Positions 16,331 to 24,752 of a stretch of 64,000 nucleotides of DNA are shown piece by piece. The translations under genes were made by a program, and so were the position numbers. Within the stretch, counting starts at the first letter, position 1, and each line of letters begins with the position of its first letter. The notes below the pieces were generated by a model that saw only the letters and a list, made by a program, of their open reading frames with translations, was not told the origin of the DNA and did not search any database. Origin of the DNA: Bowmanella denitrificans (GTDB lineage: Bacteria > Pseudomonadota > Gammaproteobacteria > Enterobacterales > Alteromonadaceae); assembly GCF_039522935.1 (NCBI RefSeq), contig NZ_BAAAEI010000017.1, positions 1-64,000 of the forward strand, given 5' to 3'.

Positions 16331-17065
16331 ATGAGCAATATGGTGTTAAAAAAGGGGTTGTACCATATTGCTTTTCTTGTATGTGCTATTTTATTGCTCG
16401 CCGGTCTGCAGGATTATGACTTGCTCCAGCAGCTGATCTCTAACACTAAAAGAGAGGAATTAAGCTTACTCACATTAGAGCAGTTAGTTTTTTTTAATTT
16501 GATGTTAGGAACACTTGTCTGGGCTTCATTCTATTTTCGTGGGGTAAGCAATAGAGCAACAATTATTGAGTTTGGAATGCTGATTCCATTACATAACTTT
16601 ATATATTACGGTTCACATAAGCTGTTAGCTGAATTACAGTATGGACTTTACTTTAAGATTCATGTGGGTGTCTTGGCCGCATTTACTTTCGCGTTTCTGT
16701 TTAAAAAACGACAAATGTTTAAACGTTGGTGTGCCTGGAAACTACAGAATATCTTGCCGGGTTTAGCGCGAGCAATAGTCAGAACGACTATGCCAACTCA
16801 CTTGGACTTTCGTTTAAGACGGGTAATCAACTGGTATATTGTACTTGAGGTTGTCTATTTTCTGTATATGCTTGGATACGTTATTATGATGGGCATTCCT
16901 AACTCAGGTTCTATTTATGTCACGGAAAAGGATAGTGGACATATACATTCTAGTTTTGTTTACACAGTGCTTTACCAAGTGATAGGTGTTGTATTTCTGG
17001 TAGAAATTGTGTTTGCCATACGAAAGGATTGGGATGAACCCGACTTTTTGATTTCTAGAAATTAG
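16331..17065 (+). CDS. Six-helix membrane protein of unknown function (244 aa)
   Basis: The family is not recognised. Six hydrophobic segments lie near residues 8-26, 47-68, 78-95, 104-120, 162-185 and 212-232, with basic loops (FKKRQMFKRWCAWK) on the likely cytoplasmic side. It follows an XRE regulator by one base and is closed by a rho-independent terminator. The coding sequence is visibly AT-rich compared with the flanking genes. The arrangement of regulator plus membrane protein recalls regulated stress or immunity modules, but no function can be assigned. Confidence 0.55.
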   Translation: MSNMVLKKGLYHIAFLVCAILLLAGLQDYDLLQQLISNTKREELSLLTLEQLVFFNLMLGTLVWASFYFRGVSNRATIIEFGMLIPLHNFIYYGSHKLLAELQYGLYFKIHVGVLAAFTFAFLFKKRQMFKRWCAWKLQNILPGLARAIVRTTMPTHLDFRLRRVINWYIVLEVVYFLYMLGYVIMMGIPNSGSIYVTEKDSGHIHSSFVYTVLYQVIGVVFLVEIVFAIRKDWDEPDFLISRN

Positions 17066-17071
17066 ATTTTT

Positions 17072-17097
17072 AAAGGGGCGTTGTGCCCCTTTTTTTT
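17072..17097 (+). terminator. Rho-independent terminator
   Basis: Stem AAAGGGGC/GCCCCTTT with a 5-nt loop is followed by a run of T residues. It closes the XRE/membrane-protein operon. It overlaps the 3' end of the small gene on the opposite strand. Confidence 0.85.
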
Positions 17098-17233
17098 AAA
17101 TTTGAATGGGCGATGGATAAATAACTTGAACTTCCTGACTCGGAGCGACCTGCTGCGTCGGTTGAGTAGGAGCAACCTCAACACTATTACTAACGATTGA
17201 ATTCAATATCACTGCAAAAATTAAGTTTAGCAT
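17096..17233 (-). CDS. Small secreted or anchored protein (45 aa)
   Basis: The start at ATG 17233 has AAAGGA eight bases upstream. The first 14 residues are hydrophobic (LNLIFAVILNSIV), like a short membrane anchor or signal sequence. The rest is Pro/Gln/Val-rich (APTQPTQQVAPSQE). It has no charged cluster typical of toxins. The stop overlaps the T-run of the convergent terminator. It may be a real microprotein, or chance; the ribosome site and the composition favour a gene. Confidence 0.4.
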   Translation of the reverse strand: MLNLIFAVILNSIVSNSVEVAPTQPTQQVAPSQEVQVIYPSPIQI

Positions 17234-17489
17234 TTTCTAAGTCCTTTAAATGTGTGGGGTAATGTCCCGCGAATTAAAAAGCAAACTCTGTGCCATATAT
17301 ATGGTCAACAAACAGCAGCATAAATCGGCTGGTGGTTGAAAATTGGTCAGCTTTTTGACGCTAACAGTGTTGTTGTCATACAGATTAAGCAAGCGAAGTG
17401 TCAAAGAGTTGCTACTACACTCTGGAATCAATGGCATTTATTGCAGTTCGCTGTGTTGGCAGGCTCAGACCGGGGAATCTATCTTGAAT

Positions 17490-17903
17490 ATGGCGCTCTT
17501 TGGTAAAGCTTTACTGATCTGGCTGATGATTCTGCTGCTGGCCATTGCCAACGGCATATTGCGTGAATCGGTGCTGTTGATTGTGGTGGTGAAAACCGCG
17601 GCTTTTATAGTGAGTGGCCTGCTGTTATGCCTGTGTATTTTTATTATGACCTACCTGGCGCTGCCCTGGTTTGGCAGGTTACCTGCCAGCCATTATTGGC
17701 GGATTGGTGCATTGTGGCTGGTGCTGACCTTAGCCTTTGAATTTGTATTGGGCGCGGTGATTCAGGGCCATAGCTGGGCACAACTGAGTGAACCTTATAC
17801 CTTTAAAGACGGTAATCTGTGGACGCTGGTGTTGTGTGTGACGTTTACTTCCCCCTATCTGGCCGCCAGACTGCGTTTTAAACAGGGCAGTAAGTTTTTG
17901 TAA
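17490..17903 (+). CDS. Small membrane protein (137 aa)
   Basis: From ATG 17490 the protein has four hydrophobic segments (about 5-20, 24-55, 70-92 and 115-128). The frame is open upstream to 17343, but those residues are not coding-like. The family is not recognised, although the pattern with an LALPWFG loop and a long hydrophobic core is seen in small conserved proteins of gammaproteobacteria. It precedes an ABC exporter cluster by ~110 bases and may be transcribed with it. Confidence 0.55.
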   Translation: MALFGKALLIWLMILLLAIANGILRESVLLIVVVKTAAFIVSGLLLCLCIFIMTYLALPWFGRLPASHYWRIGALWLVLTLAFEFVLGAVIQGHSWAQLSEPYTFKDGNLWTLVLCVTFTSPYLAARLRFKQGSKFL

Positions 17904-18015
17904 AACTTGCTGTTCTGTCCCCGGTTTTTGCCATAGTACAAGCGGAATACTTTCACATAGGTTTCACAAACCTGTCGCTAGCCTGACTGCCATGCTTTTA
18001 CAGATGGAATGCATT

Positions 18016-18678
18016 ATGACGGTCGGACTGGTACTGCGTGACTTAACCCATCAAATTGCCGTGGCAAAGAACCAGCCCCTTAGCTTGCTGGACAAGCTGG
18101 ACTTGCAGGTGCCTGAAGGGCAGCAAGTGGCGATAGTAGGGGCGTCGGGCAGTGGCAAAACCACCTTGCTGAGCTTGCTGGCCGGCCTGGAGCCGGTTCA
18201 GCACGGGCAGCTTGAGCTTAGCTTAAATGGTCAGCCTTTGCCGCTGTCACAGCTGTCGCGACATAGCGGTTTTGTTTTCCAGCAGTTTCATTTGCTGCCC
18301 GAACTGGATGCCATCAACAACGTGGCGTTACCGCTGAAATTACGTGGTGATCGTCACGCCCTGGCCAGGGCTGCTGACTGGCTGGATAAGGTCGGGTTGA
18401 ATAAGCGCCATGGCTTTGCTGTCAGTAAGCTCAGTGGCGGTGAGCAGCAACGGGTCGCCATTGCCCGCGCCTTTGTTAGCGAGCCAGGTATTGTGTTTGC
18501 CGATGAACCTACAGGTAATCTGGATGAGCAAACCGCCACGGACGTAAGTCGTTTGATGCTGACCTGCTGTCGGGCAGCCAATACTAGTTTAATGTTGATT
18601 ACGCACAATCAGGCATTGGCGCGGCAGTTGGATGCGGTGTACTACCTTCTGCATGGCAGGTTAAGCCTATGTCAATAA
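18016..18678 (+). CDS. ABC transporter ATPase, LolD/MacB type
   Basis: The 220-residue protein has all ABC motifs: Walker A GASGSGKT (about 42-49), Q-loop FVFQQFHLLPELDAINNVALP, signature LSGGEQQRVAIARA, Walker B VFADEPTGNLD and the switch His in LITHN. The family powers FtsX-like permeases that extrude lipoproteins, peptides or drugs, or drive cell-envelope signalling without transport. I use ATG 18016 because it aligns with related proteins; the frame begins eight codons earlier. It overlaps the permease gene by 10 bp. Confidence 0.88.
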   Translation: MTVGLVLRDLTHQIAVAKNQPLSLLDKLDLQVPEGQQVAIVGASGSGKTTLLSLLAGLEPVQHGQLELSLNGQPLPLSQLSRHSGFVFQQFHLLPELDAINNVALPLKLRGDRHALARAADWLDKVGLNKRHGFAVSKLSGGEQQRVAIARAFVSEPGIVFADEPTGNLDEQTATDVSRLMLTCCRAANTSLMLITHNQALARQLDAVYYLLHGRLSLCQ

Positions 18679-21212
18679 TCCCCCCGGCTTTGCCAACAAA
18701 GTGCGCCGTTATAGCGCTGACCCTGCGCTACTTGTGGTTACAGACCAAGCAGCGCACCAATCTGATCCAACTGCTGACCTTAACCCTGCTGTTTTTCTAT
18801 TTGAGTTTTATCACTTTGCTGGGCAGCGGTGCGCAGCATTTTCTGCAGCAGAATTTACAGCAGTTACTGGGGGCTGACTCAGTGGTGCAGGGCTATCGCC
18901 CGCTACCAGATGATGCCTTGGATCAGTTAAAAGCCAGGGTTGAGCAACTCAGCGAAACACGGGTTTATCGACTTACCCTCACACACCAGCCGGAGCAAGG
19001 CAGTGGGCAGGTTAATGCTGAGTTTGTGCAACTTAAGGCGGTGGATGACCACTACCCACTGCAGGGACAAGTACATATCAGTCAAAGTGCCTCTTTAGTG
19101 GCCTTGCCCACAGCACATGGACCGGCGCCAGGGCACATCTGGCTGGAACCACGAGTGGCTGCAGCTTTATCCATTCAACTCGGGGATGTGCTGATTCTGG
19201 GGCAGGCCAGACTGCGTTTTTCCGCGTTATTGATTGGCGAACCAGACCGGCTGCTGGAAGGGCATTCCACCGACATGCGAGCGATGGTGCATCAGCACAG
19301 CCTGAATGTTGTGGCTACTGAGCAAGCGTTAGAAGTGAAAACCTATCGCTATCTGCTGGCACACACTGAGTCGCAACTGCAAACTATTCAACCCATCCTG
19401 GCCGCGCACAGTGATTTAACCCTGACCAGCAAAGCACTGGGTAACCATCCGCTGGCCAGTGCCTGGCAACGGGTAGAAAAATTTATGGGCCTGGTCACGG
19501 TGTTGCTGGTGGTGATTGCTGCTATTACCCTGGCACTGAGCCATCAAAGTACCTTATTGCCAATCACCCATTTCACCACCTTATGTGTGGCTAACGGTAT
19601 GCCACGCAGCGATACCTGGCTGGTGGCTCTGTGCGGCAGTCTGTATATGTTGTTCATCAGCCTGTTACCGGCGTTGCTTTTGGCCATTTTAAGCGCCGAG
19701 TTGACCGTTATTGTGCTGGCGCAGTTTGATATTGCTATCAGTCTTGACTGGCAGATCAACGGGGTATTAAACGCGGTGTTGCTGGGAGCTGCGATCTTTG
19801 TCTGCCTGAGTCTGGGCGCCTGGTTAAACGTCATAAAAACCCCCATCAGTACTTTGCTCAGACAAGCACACAGACCGACCCGTTTAAGCATGATCAGTTG
19901 GGCATTGCCATTGTGTGCGGTGGCCGCACTGGTCTGGTGGTATTCAGATAACTGGACGCTGACAACCATGATACTGGGCACATTGGCCCTGTGTCTGGGG
20001 TTTCTAATGCTGCTGACCTGGGCGGTGCTGAGCCTGGGACGATGGGGGCTGACAAGCCGGGCGACGTTATTCGGCTTTACCTTGTACCTGATGCAAAAAC
20101 GTATTGTGGTCAAAGGCGCGCAAATTATTGCACTGGGCCTGAGCTTAACCTTGTTATTGCTCTGTGTCCGTATCAGTCAGGATGTTACTGATGTGCTTGA
20201 ACAGCTTAGTTTCCGGGAGCAGGGCAATGTGATTGTCAGCCAGGTGGATGACAGGCAAAAACAGGCGCTGGAAGCCTTTGTCGGTCAGCACAACGGTAGT
20301 CTCAATCCCTTTTTTGCTTTTCAGTACGCCCAGCTTACCCATATCAATAACGCTGCCTTAGCAGACACAGGTTTGCAACCCAGTGAAACCCTGGCACGTA
20401 TGGCCAGACCCATCAGGCTGCACTGGCGAACTCAATTAGCCACTAATAATCGTATTGAGCAGGGCACCTGGCCTGATACAGCACAGCTACAAAGCGAATA
20501 CTGGCCGGTAACAGTGGAAGCCGAGGTTTTTGAAGACTTACAGCTCAATCTGGGTGACATCCTCAGCATGCAATTGGACAGCCGCCAGATTCAGTTGCAG
20601 GTTGTGGCAGTGCATAGCTATGTGCGTGGTGGCAGTCCGGTGACCTTCTGGTTTGTGGGCCAGGCACAGGCTCCTATTACTGGCAGCAAGGTCTGGTATA
20701 TGGGGGATGTTGACCTGCCAGAGCAGGCGTTGGCTGAGCTTGGCCAGCTATGGCAATCCCATCCTGGTATGCGGCTGATTGCGGTGGAGTCGCTGCTTGG
20801 TCAGACCCGTTTTTACCTGAATGTATTGCTGGGCATGGTGCTGGGGATCAGCCTGTTTATTGCCTTGTTAAGTAATCTGCTGATGGCCGCTGCCATTCAG
20901 GTTCATCTGGAGCAAGACAAAGTGCGCAATGCTCTGCTGCTGAGTTTTGGTCTGGGCAAGGGCGAACAAATTCGTGTTGTGGTGTACGAATGGGCGGTGA
21001 TCACCTTGTTACCGGCGTTTGCTGCCATGACCAGTGTGTATTTGTGTATGCAGGCATTTTATACCCATGAACTGGGCCTGCCTTATCAGGCCAATGGCTG
21101 GCGGCTGACCCTGGAAGCCATTTCTATGGCGCTGGGCATTGCCACGGGTGGGATCCTGATGGCCAGGCGTCAGTTGCAACAATCCGTGCGCCAGTTGCTG
21201 ACACAGCAGTAG
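18669..21212 (+). CDS. FtsX-family ABC permease (847 aa)
   Basis: This long permease has an N-terminal membrane segment (about 38-58), a periplasmic domain of ~200 residues, a block of about six membrane segments (270-500), a second periplasmic domain (~520-700), and three C-terminal segments (about 705-835). The layout of duplicated FtsX units resembles YbbP-like permeases. It works with the overlapping ATPase. The next gene, nine bases downstream, encodes a periplasmic FG-GAP protein. The substrate is unknown; these permeases commonly move lipids or lipoproteins or transmit force to periplasmic partners. Confidence 0.85.
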   Translation: MSIIPPALPTKCAVIALTLRYLWLQTKQRTNLIQLLTLTLLFFYLSFITLLGSGAQHFLQQNLQQLLGADSVVQGYRPLPDDALDQLKARVEQLSETRVYRLTLTHQPEQGSGQVNAEFVQLKAVDDHYPLQGQVHISQSASLVALPTAHGPAPGHIWLEPRVAAALSIQLGDVLILGQARLRFSALLIGEPDRLLEGHSTDMRAMVHQHSLNVVATEQALEVKTYRYLLAHTESQLQTIQPILAAHSDLTLTSKALGNHPLASAWQRVEKFMGLVTVLLVVIAAITLALSHQSTLLPITHFTTLCVANGMPRSDTWLVALCGSLYMLFISLLPALLLAILSAELTVIVLAQFDIAISLDWQINGVLNAVLLGAAIFVCLSLGAWLNVIKTPISTLLRQAHRPTRLSMISWALPLCAVAALVWWYSDNWTLTTMILGTLALCLGFLMLLTWAVLSLGRWGLTSRATLFGFTLYLMQKRIVVKGAQIIALGLSLTLLLLCVRISQDVTDVLEQLSFREQGNVIVSQVDDRQKQALEAFVGQHNGSLNPFFAFQYAQLTHINNAALADTGLQPSETLARMARPIRLHWRTQLATNNRIEQGTWPDTAQLQSEYWPVTVEAEVFEDLQLNLGDILSMQLDSRQIQLQVVAVHSYVRGGSPVTFWFVGQAQAPITGSKVWYMGDVDLPEQALAELGQLWQSHPGMRLIAVESLLGQTRFYLNVLLGMVLGISLFIALLSNLLMAAAIQVHLEQDKVRNALLLSFGLGKGEQIRVVVYEWAVITLLPAFAAMTSVYLCMQAFYTHELGLPYQANGWRLTLEAISMALGIATGGILMARRQLQQSVRQLLTQQ

Positions 21213-21221
21213 GAGATAAAC

Positions 21222-22634
21222 ATGAGATTATTTCGCTCAATCGTCCTGGTTACAGCCATCGCAAACTTTGGTGCTCAGGCAGACCTGCTGGCGGCCGCCC
21301 GGCCGCAAATCTGGCCGCAAACAGGCGATAGCCCGGTGCTATTGGTGCCCCAGCAAGATGAACTGGTGCTGATGCGCCAAACCAAGGAGGGGTATGCTTC
21401 GCTGGGCAGCCTGAATGTTAAAACACATGGCATACACGCCATGGCGATGGCCAATATCGCCGGGCGAACCTTACCTGTGTTTGTCACGGAGCAGGGCATT
21501 GATGTGCTGACAAACGCCGCGTCTTTGCTGCCGCAACGTCTGATTCAGGTTAATCACCTGTACCAGGGACGGCAAATGCAGGACACACTGGCAGCCATGC
21601 AACATATCGATTTTGTGTTTGACCTTAACCATGACGGTTTGAGTGATATGTTGCTGCCTGATGCCCAGGGCTTGGTATTGGCCATTCAGCAAGGCAATGG
21701 CGGCTTTCATTTGCAGTCTGTGGCGTTACCCCGGCACAGTCACTTTACGGCGCTGAGCTTTGAAAGCCCGTCGGTCAGTTTGTCGCTGCCTTATGCCTTT
21801 GTGCAGGCTGATACAAAGGGTGATGGCCGGCGTGATTTGTTGTTTGTTTATGCCGACAAAGTGTGGGCTCTGTTGATGGAAACCACACCGACAAATGCTG
21901 ATAGCACCTTTGTGCTACGCAGCATTACCAGCGTGGCTGATTATGTTCAACAGCAAGATGAGCGGTTGCGATTTGCCGCTCTGACCGACATTAACGGCGA
22001 CAGCGTACCTGATCTGATCTTGTATCAAACCAATAGTGATAAGGATACATCACAGCATCTGTTGGTTTACCCGGGGCAGCATAACGAAAACGCTATATTG
22101 TCTTTTCGTGCAACAGCACAAGGGCGTATCAAAGTCACCGGTGAGCTGGTAGACGTCGGCTTTGCGGATTTTAGCGGCGATGGTAAAGCCGAAGCCTATA
22201 CATTGGCCACTGAACTGGGGATGGGCAGTCTCTTTTCGGTTATCAGTGGTGGTGGGCTGGACATGCAGATCCACATGTATCTGCAAACCGATGACGGACA
22301 ATTCAAACAGACTGACAGTGCCACCCAGACAACGGAATTTGCGCTAGATATGCAAGGCTTGCAATTTGGTACCTGGTTTCAGGCCGCGCCTTTTATCACA
22401 GCAAAGCGGCATGATCTGCTGTATCTGGCCGACAGCCAAACCCTCAAGCTTGCTGTAGGTCATCAGCAAAAAGGGCTGGCTGGCAAAGGTAAAAACCTGG
22501 CCCGCGCCGAACATAACCGGCAGCACTGGTTTGTGACCCTGGACACCGATAACGACCTTGTCTGGGAGCTGTATCTAAAGGAGTTTGAAGGGAAGGCACT
22601 CAAAAATCTGCAAAGAGTGACTATAAAGCCCTGA
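21222..22634 (+). CDS. Periplasmic FG-GAP/VCBS-repeat protein
   Basis: A signal peptide (1-20, ending FGAQA) is followed by a predicted beta-propeller with calcium-type repeats: DLNHDGLSDMLLPD, DTKGDGRRDLLFVY, DINGDSVPDLILYQ and DFSGDGKAEAYTLA. This D-x-(D/N)-G-D pattern is typical of FG-GAP/VCBS repeats that bind Ca2+ and mediate protein or glycan binding. The ribosome site AGGAG lies 5 nt before ATG. It starts 9 bases after the permease, so it is probably the exporter's periplasmic partner or cargo; that is inference. Confidence 0.75.
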   Translation: MRLFRSIVLVTAIANFGAQADLLAAARPQIWPQTGDSPVLLVPQQDELVLMRQTKEGYASLGSLNVKTHGIHAMAMANIAGRTLPVFVTEQGIDVLTNAASLLPQRLIQVNHLYQGRQMQDTLAAMQHIDFVFDLNHDGLSDMLLPDAQGLVLAIQQGNGGFHLQSVALPRHSHFTALSFESPSVSLSLPYAFVQADTKGDGRRDLLFVYADKVWALLMETTPTNADSTFVLRSITSVADYVQQQDERLRFAALTDINGDSVPDLILYQTNSDKDTSQHLLVYPGQHNENAILSFRATAQGRIKVTGELVDVGFADFSGDGKAEAYTLATELGMGSLFSVISGGGLDMQIHMYLQTDDGQFKQTDSATQTTEFALDMQGLQFGTWFQAAPFITAKRHDLLYLADSQTLKLAVGHQQKGLAGKGKNLARAEHNRQHWFVTLDTDNDLVWELYLKEFEGKALKNLQRVTIKP

Positions 22635-22734
22635 AAGGTAGCTAAACACAAACCGATAATTAAGTCTTGCCAGAACAACAAATGAAAACTTAGAGTATGT
22701 AAGCGCTATCATTTGATTCGGAGACCCGCTGCAT

Positions 22735-24066
22735 ATGCCTGTTACACTCTCTGTCCGTATGGGCACTACCCTGTTGCTATTAACCTGTCTGTTGGCTTGT
22801 GACAGCCAGCAACATCAGGTCAGTACCGATTCAGCACCGGTTGAGATGAGAGCCGTAGCGGCCGAACTGGTTCAACAAGATGGCCAGTGGCGTATATTGC
22901 GTGGCGGTGAACCTTATTTTATTAAAGGGGCAGGGGGCAGTCATAGCCCGGCTCTGCTGGCACAAAGTGGCGGTAATTCGGTGCGTACCTGGAGTACCGA
23001 CAATGCTGAAGCGGTACTAAACAGCGCCCAGCAAAATGGTCTGACCGTGATGCTGGGCCTGCGCCTGGGCAAAGAGCGCCATGGCTTTGATTACAATGAC
23101 CAACAGGCGGTTGCTGAGCAAAAAGAGCGGGTGCGTCAACTGGTACTGAAATATAAAGACCATCCGGCACTGCTGGCCTGGGGTATCGGCAATGAAGTTG
23201 ACCTGTTCTATACCAATACCAATGTATGGTATGCGGTAGAAGAGATCGCCGCCATGATCCAGGAATTGGATCCTAATCATTTGGTGACGACCGTCACCGC
23301 CGGTATAGACAAAAGTAAAGCTGAGCTGATCGCCCAGCGGGTCCCCAGTATCGATTACCTGAGTATTAATATCTATGGTGGGCTGGAAAATCTGCCCGCA
23401 CATTTAGATAGCATTGGTTACCAAGGCGCCTATGTGGTCACCGAATGGGGCCCAACCGGTCACTGGGAAGTGCCGAAAACCGAGTGGGGGGTGCCCATAG
23501 AGCAAAGCAGCACGGAAAAAGCCCAGGTGTATCGACATCGCTACCAGCAGGGTATTGCTGCCGCGCCTGAACGGGCACTGGGTTCTTACGCCTTTTTATG
23601 GGGGCAGAAACAGGAAACCACGCCCACCTGGTATGGGGTATTTACCGAGGCGGGCAAAGCCAATGAAGTGGTGGATAGTCTGACTTACTTATGGACAGGG
23701 CAATGGCCACTTAGTCGTGCCCCTTCTATTAGTGGCTTTAGCTTAAACGGCCAAACTGCCGGACAAAGTGTGCATGTAAAAGCCGGGCAAGCGGTTAACG
23801 TGCAGCTGACTTATCAGCCCGGCAGTGAAGATAGTGCATCTATTCGCTGGGAAGTACTACCCGAAAGTACCGATATTAAAGCCGGTGGTGATCCGGAAGC
23901 CCGGCCGCAAGCAGCGGTACTGACCGTCACCCCAACTGAACAGCCAGGCCAGATGGCATTCGCCGCCCCGCAAACGCCTGGCCCCTATCGCTTGTTTGCC
24001 TATGTGGAAAATGCCACAGGGAAAGTCGCCACCGCCAATATTCCTTTTATGGTGGATGGGCATTAA
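22735..24066 (+). CDS. Lipoprotein glycoside hydrolase of the (beta/alpha)8 clan
   Basis: Residues 1-22 are a lipoprotein signal (LLACDS). The catalytic domain (about 40-330) shows the two glutamates of clan GH-A: acid/base E154 in WGIGNEVD and nucleophile E237 in VVTEWGP. Other barrel motifs are FIKGAGGSH and SVRTWSTDN. Residues ~340-443 form a separate beta-domain (SFSLNGQTAG-like start). The family is close to the GH2 C-terminal/GH5-type barrels that cleave beta-glycans. It lies 100 bases after the FG-GAP gene and may share its transcript. Which sugar it cleaves cannot be told. Confidence 0.75.
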   Translation: MPVTLSVRMGTTLLLLTCLLACDSQQHQVSTDSAPVEMRAVAAELVQQDGQWRILRGGEPYFIKGAGGSHSPALLAQSGGNSVRTWSTDNAEAVLNSAQQNGLTVMLGLRLGKERHGFDYNDQQAVAEQKERVRQLVLKYKDHPALLAWGIGNEVDLFYTNTNVWYAVEEIAAMIQELDPNHLVTTVTAGIDKSKAELIAQRVPSIDYLSINIYGGLENLPAHLDSIGYQGAYVVTEWGPTGHWEVPKTEWGVPIEQSSTEKAQVYRHRYQQGIAAAPERALGSYAFLWGQKQETTPTWYGVFTEAGKANEVVDSLTYLWTGQWPLSRAPSISGFSLNGQTAGQSVHVKAGQAVNVQLTYQPGSEDSASIRWEVLPESTDIKAGGDPEARPQAAVLTVTPTEQPGQMAFAAPQTPGPYRLFAYVENATGKVATANIPFMVDGH

Positions 24067-24114
24067 GGGGCGTCAGGCTGACATACAGGGTTCGATGTGC
24101 AGACTGGAGCTGAA

Positions 24115-24567
24115 TTACCAATACTCAACAATACGACTGACCTTGTCACCCTTAAATTCGAACAGGGTCAGGCGCAGCTCTGTGCCGCTGTCACTATGAT
24201 AGGCACGTTGCACCGCCGCTGCCTGTTTACCCGGAATAATGTGGATCAGCCTATAACTGTCGGGTTCATCGTCCTGATAACGGCCTTGCTTAAAGAAGCT
24301 GACCGAGTTGTTGTAAAGGGTCTCCCTGGAATAGATGCCTCCGTAACCTTCGTGCTGATAAATATAGTCATCTGTGTACAAGGCAAACAGGGCATCAATA
24401 GCTGCCAAAGAAGATAGATTGCTGTAGGCGGTACGCTGAGCGTTCAGAACGTCTTGGGTCAGCTTGAGTATATGCTGCTGTTGTGGGCTTAAACCCGGTT
24501 GGCCGGCAGGCTCTGCATAAGTTGCTTGGCTTACCAATAATGTCAGTAGCAAGAGAAAGTAACGCAT
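24115..24567 (-). CDS. Secreted SnoaL/NTF2-like protein
   Basis: A signal peptide (1-18, ending ATYA) precedes a ~125-residue domain with SnoaL-like features: an N-terminal helix pair, FALYTDDYIYQHEGYGGIYSRETL, a Y-x-L central strand and a C-terminal strand LTLFEFKGDKVSRIVEYW. These cone-shaped folds act as small enzymes or ligand binders. The gene is convergent with the glycosidase gene. Confidence 0.65.
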   Translation of the reverse strand: MRYFLLLLTLLVSQATYAEPAGQPGLSPQQQHILKLTQDVLNAQRTAYSNLSSLAAIDALFALYTDDYIYQHEGYGGIYSRETLYNNSVSFFKQGRYQDDEPDSYRLIHIIPGKQAAAVQRAYHSDSGTELRLTLFEFKGDKVSRIVEYW

Positions 24568-24624
24568 AGGTTTTCCTGTTTTATCAAAGGGAGTTGCCGT
24601 ATATCGTGCTGTTTGTTGCAGGCA

Positions 24625-24729
24625 CTAATCCAGGTAGCGCCGCATATGTTGAATTAAGCCTTCTATATTGAACTTCAGTACCCAGATTGTGCGCCCCTTG
24701 CAGTGTTTAAGCTGATCATGCTTATTCAT
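24625..24729 (-). CDS. Possible 34-aa small protein
   Basis: ATG at 24729 is preceded by GAGGAA at the right distance. The product is basic and amphipathic (MNKHDQLKHCKGRTIW, then a helical tail ending MRRYLD). It lies between the esterase and the SnoaL gene on the same strand. It is too short to classify and may be chance. Confidence 0.3.
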   Translation of the reverse strand: MNKHDQLKHCKGRTIWVLKFNIEGLIQHMRRYLD

Positions 24730-24752
24730 ATTCAGTTCCTCATACATGGTTG

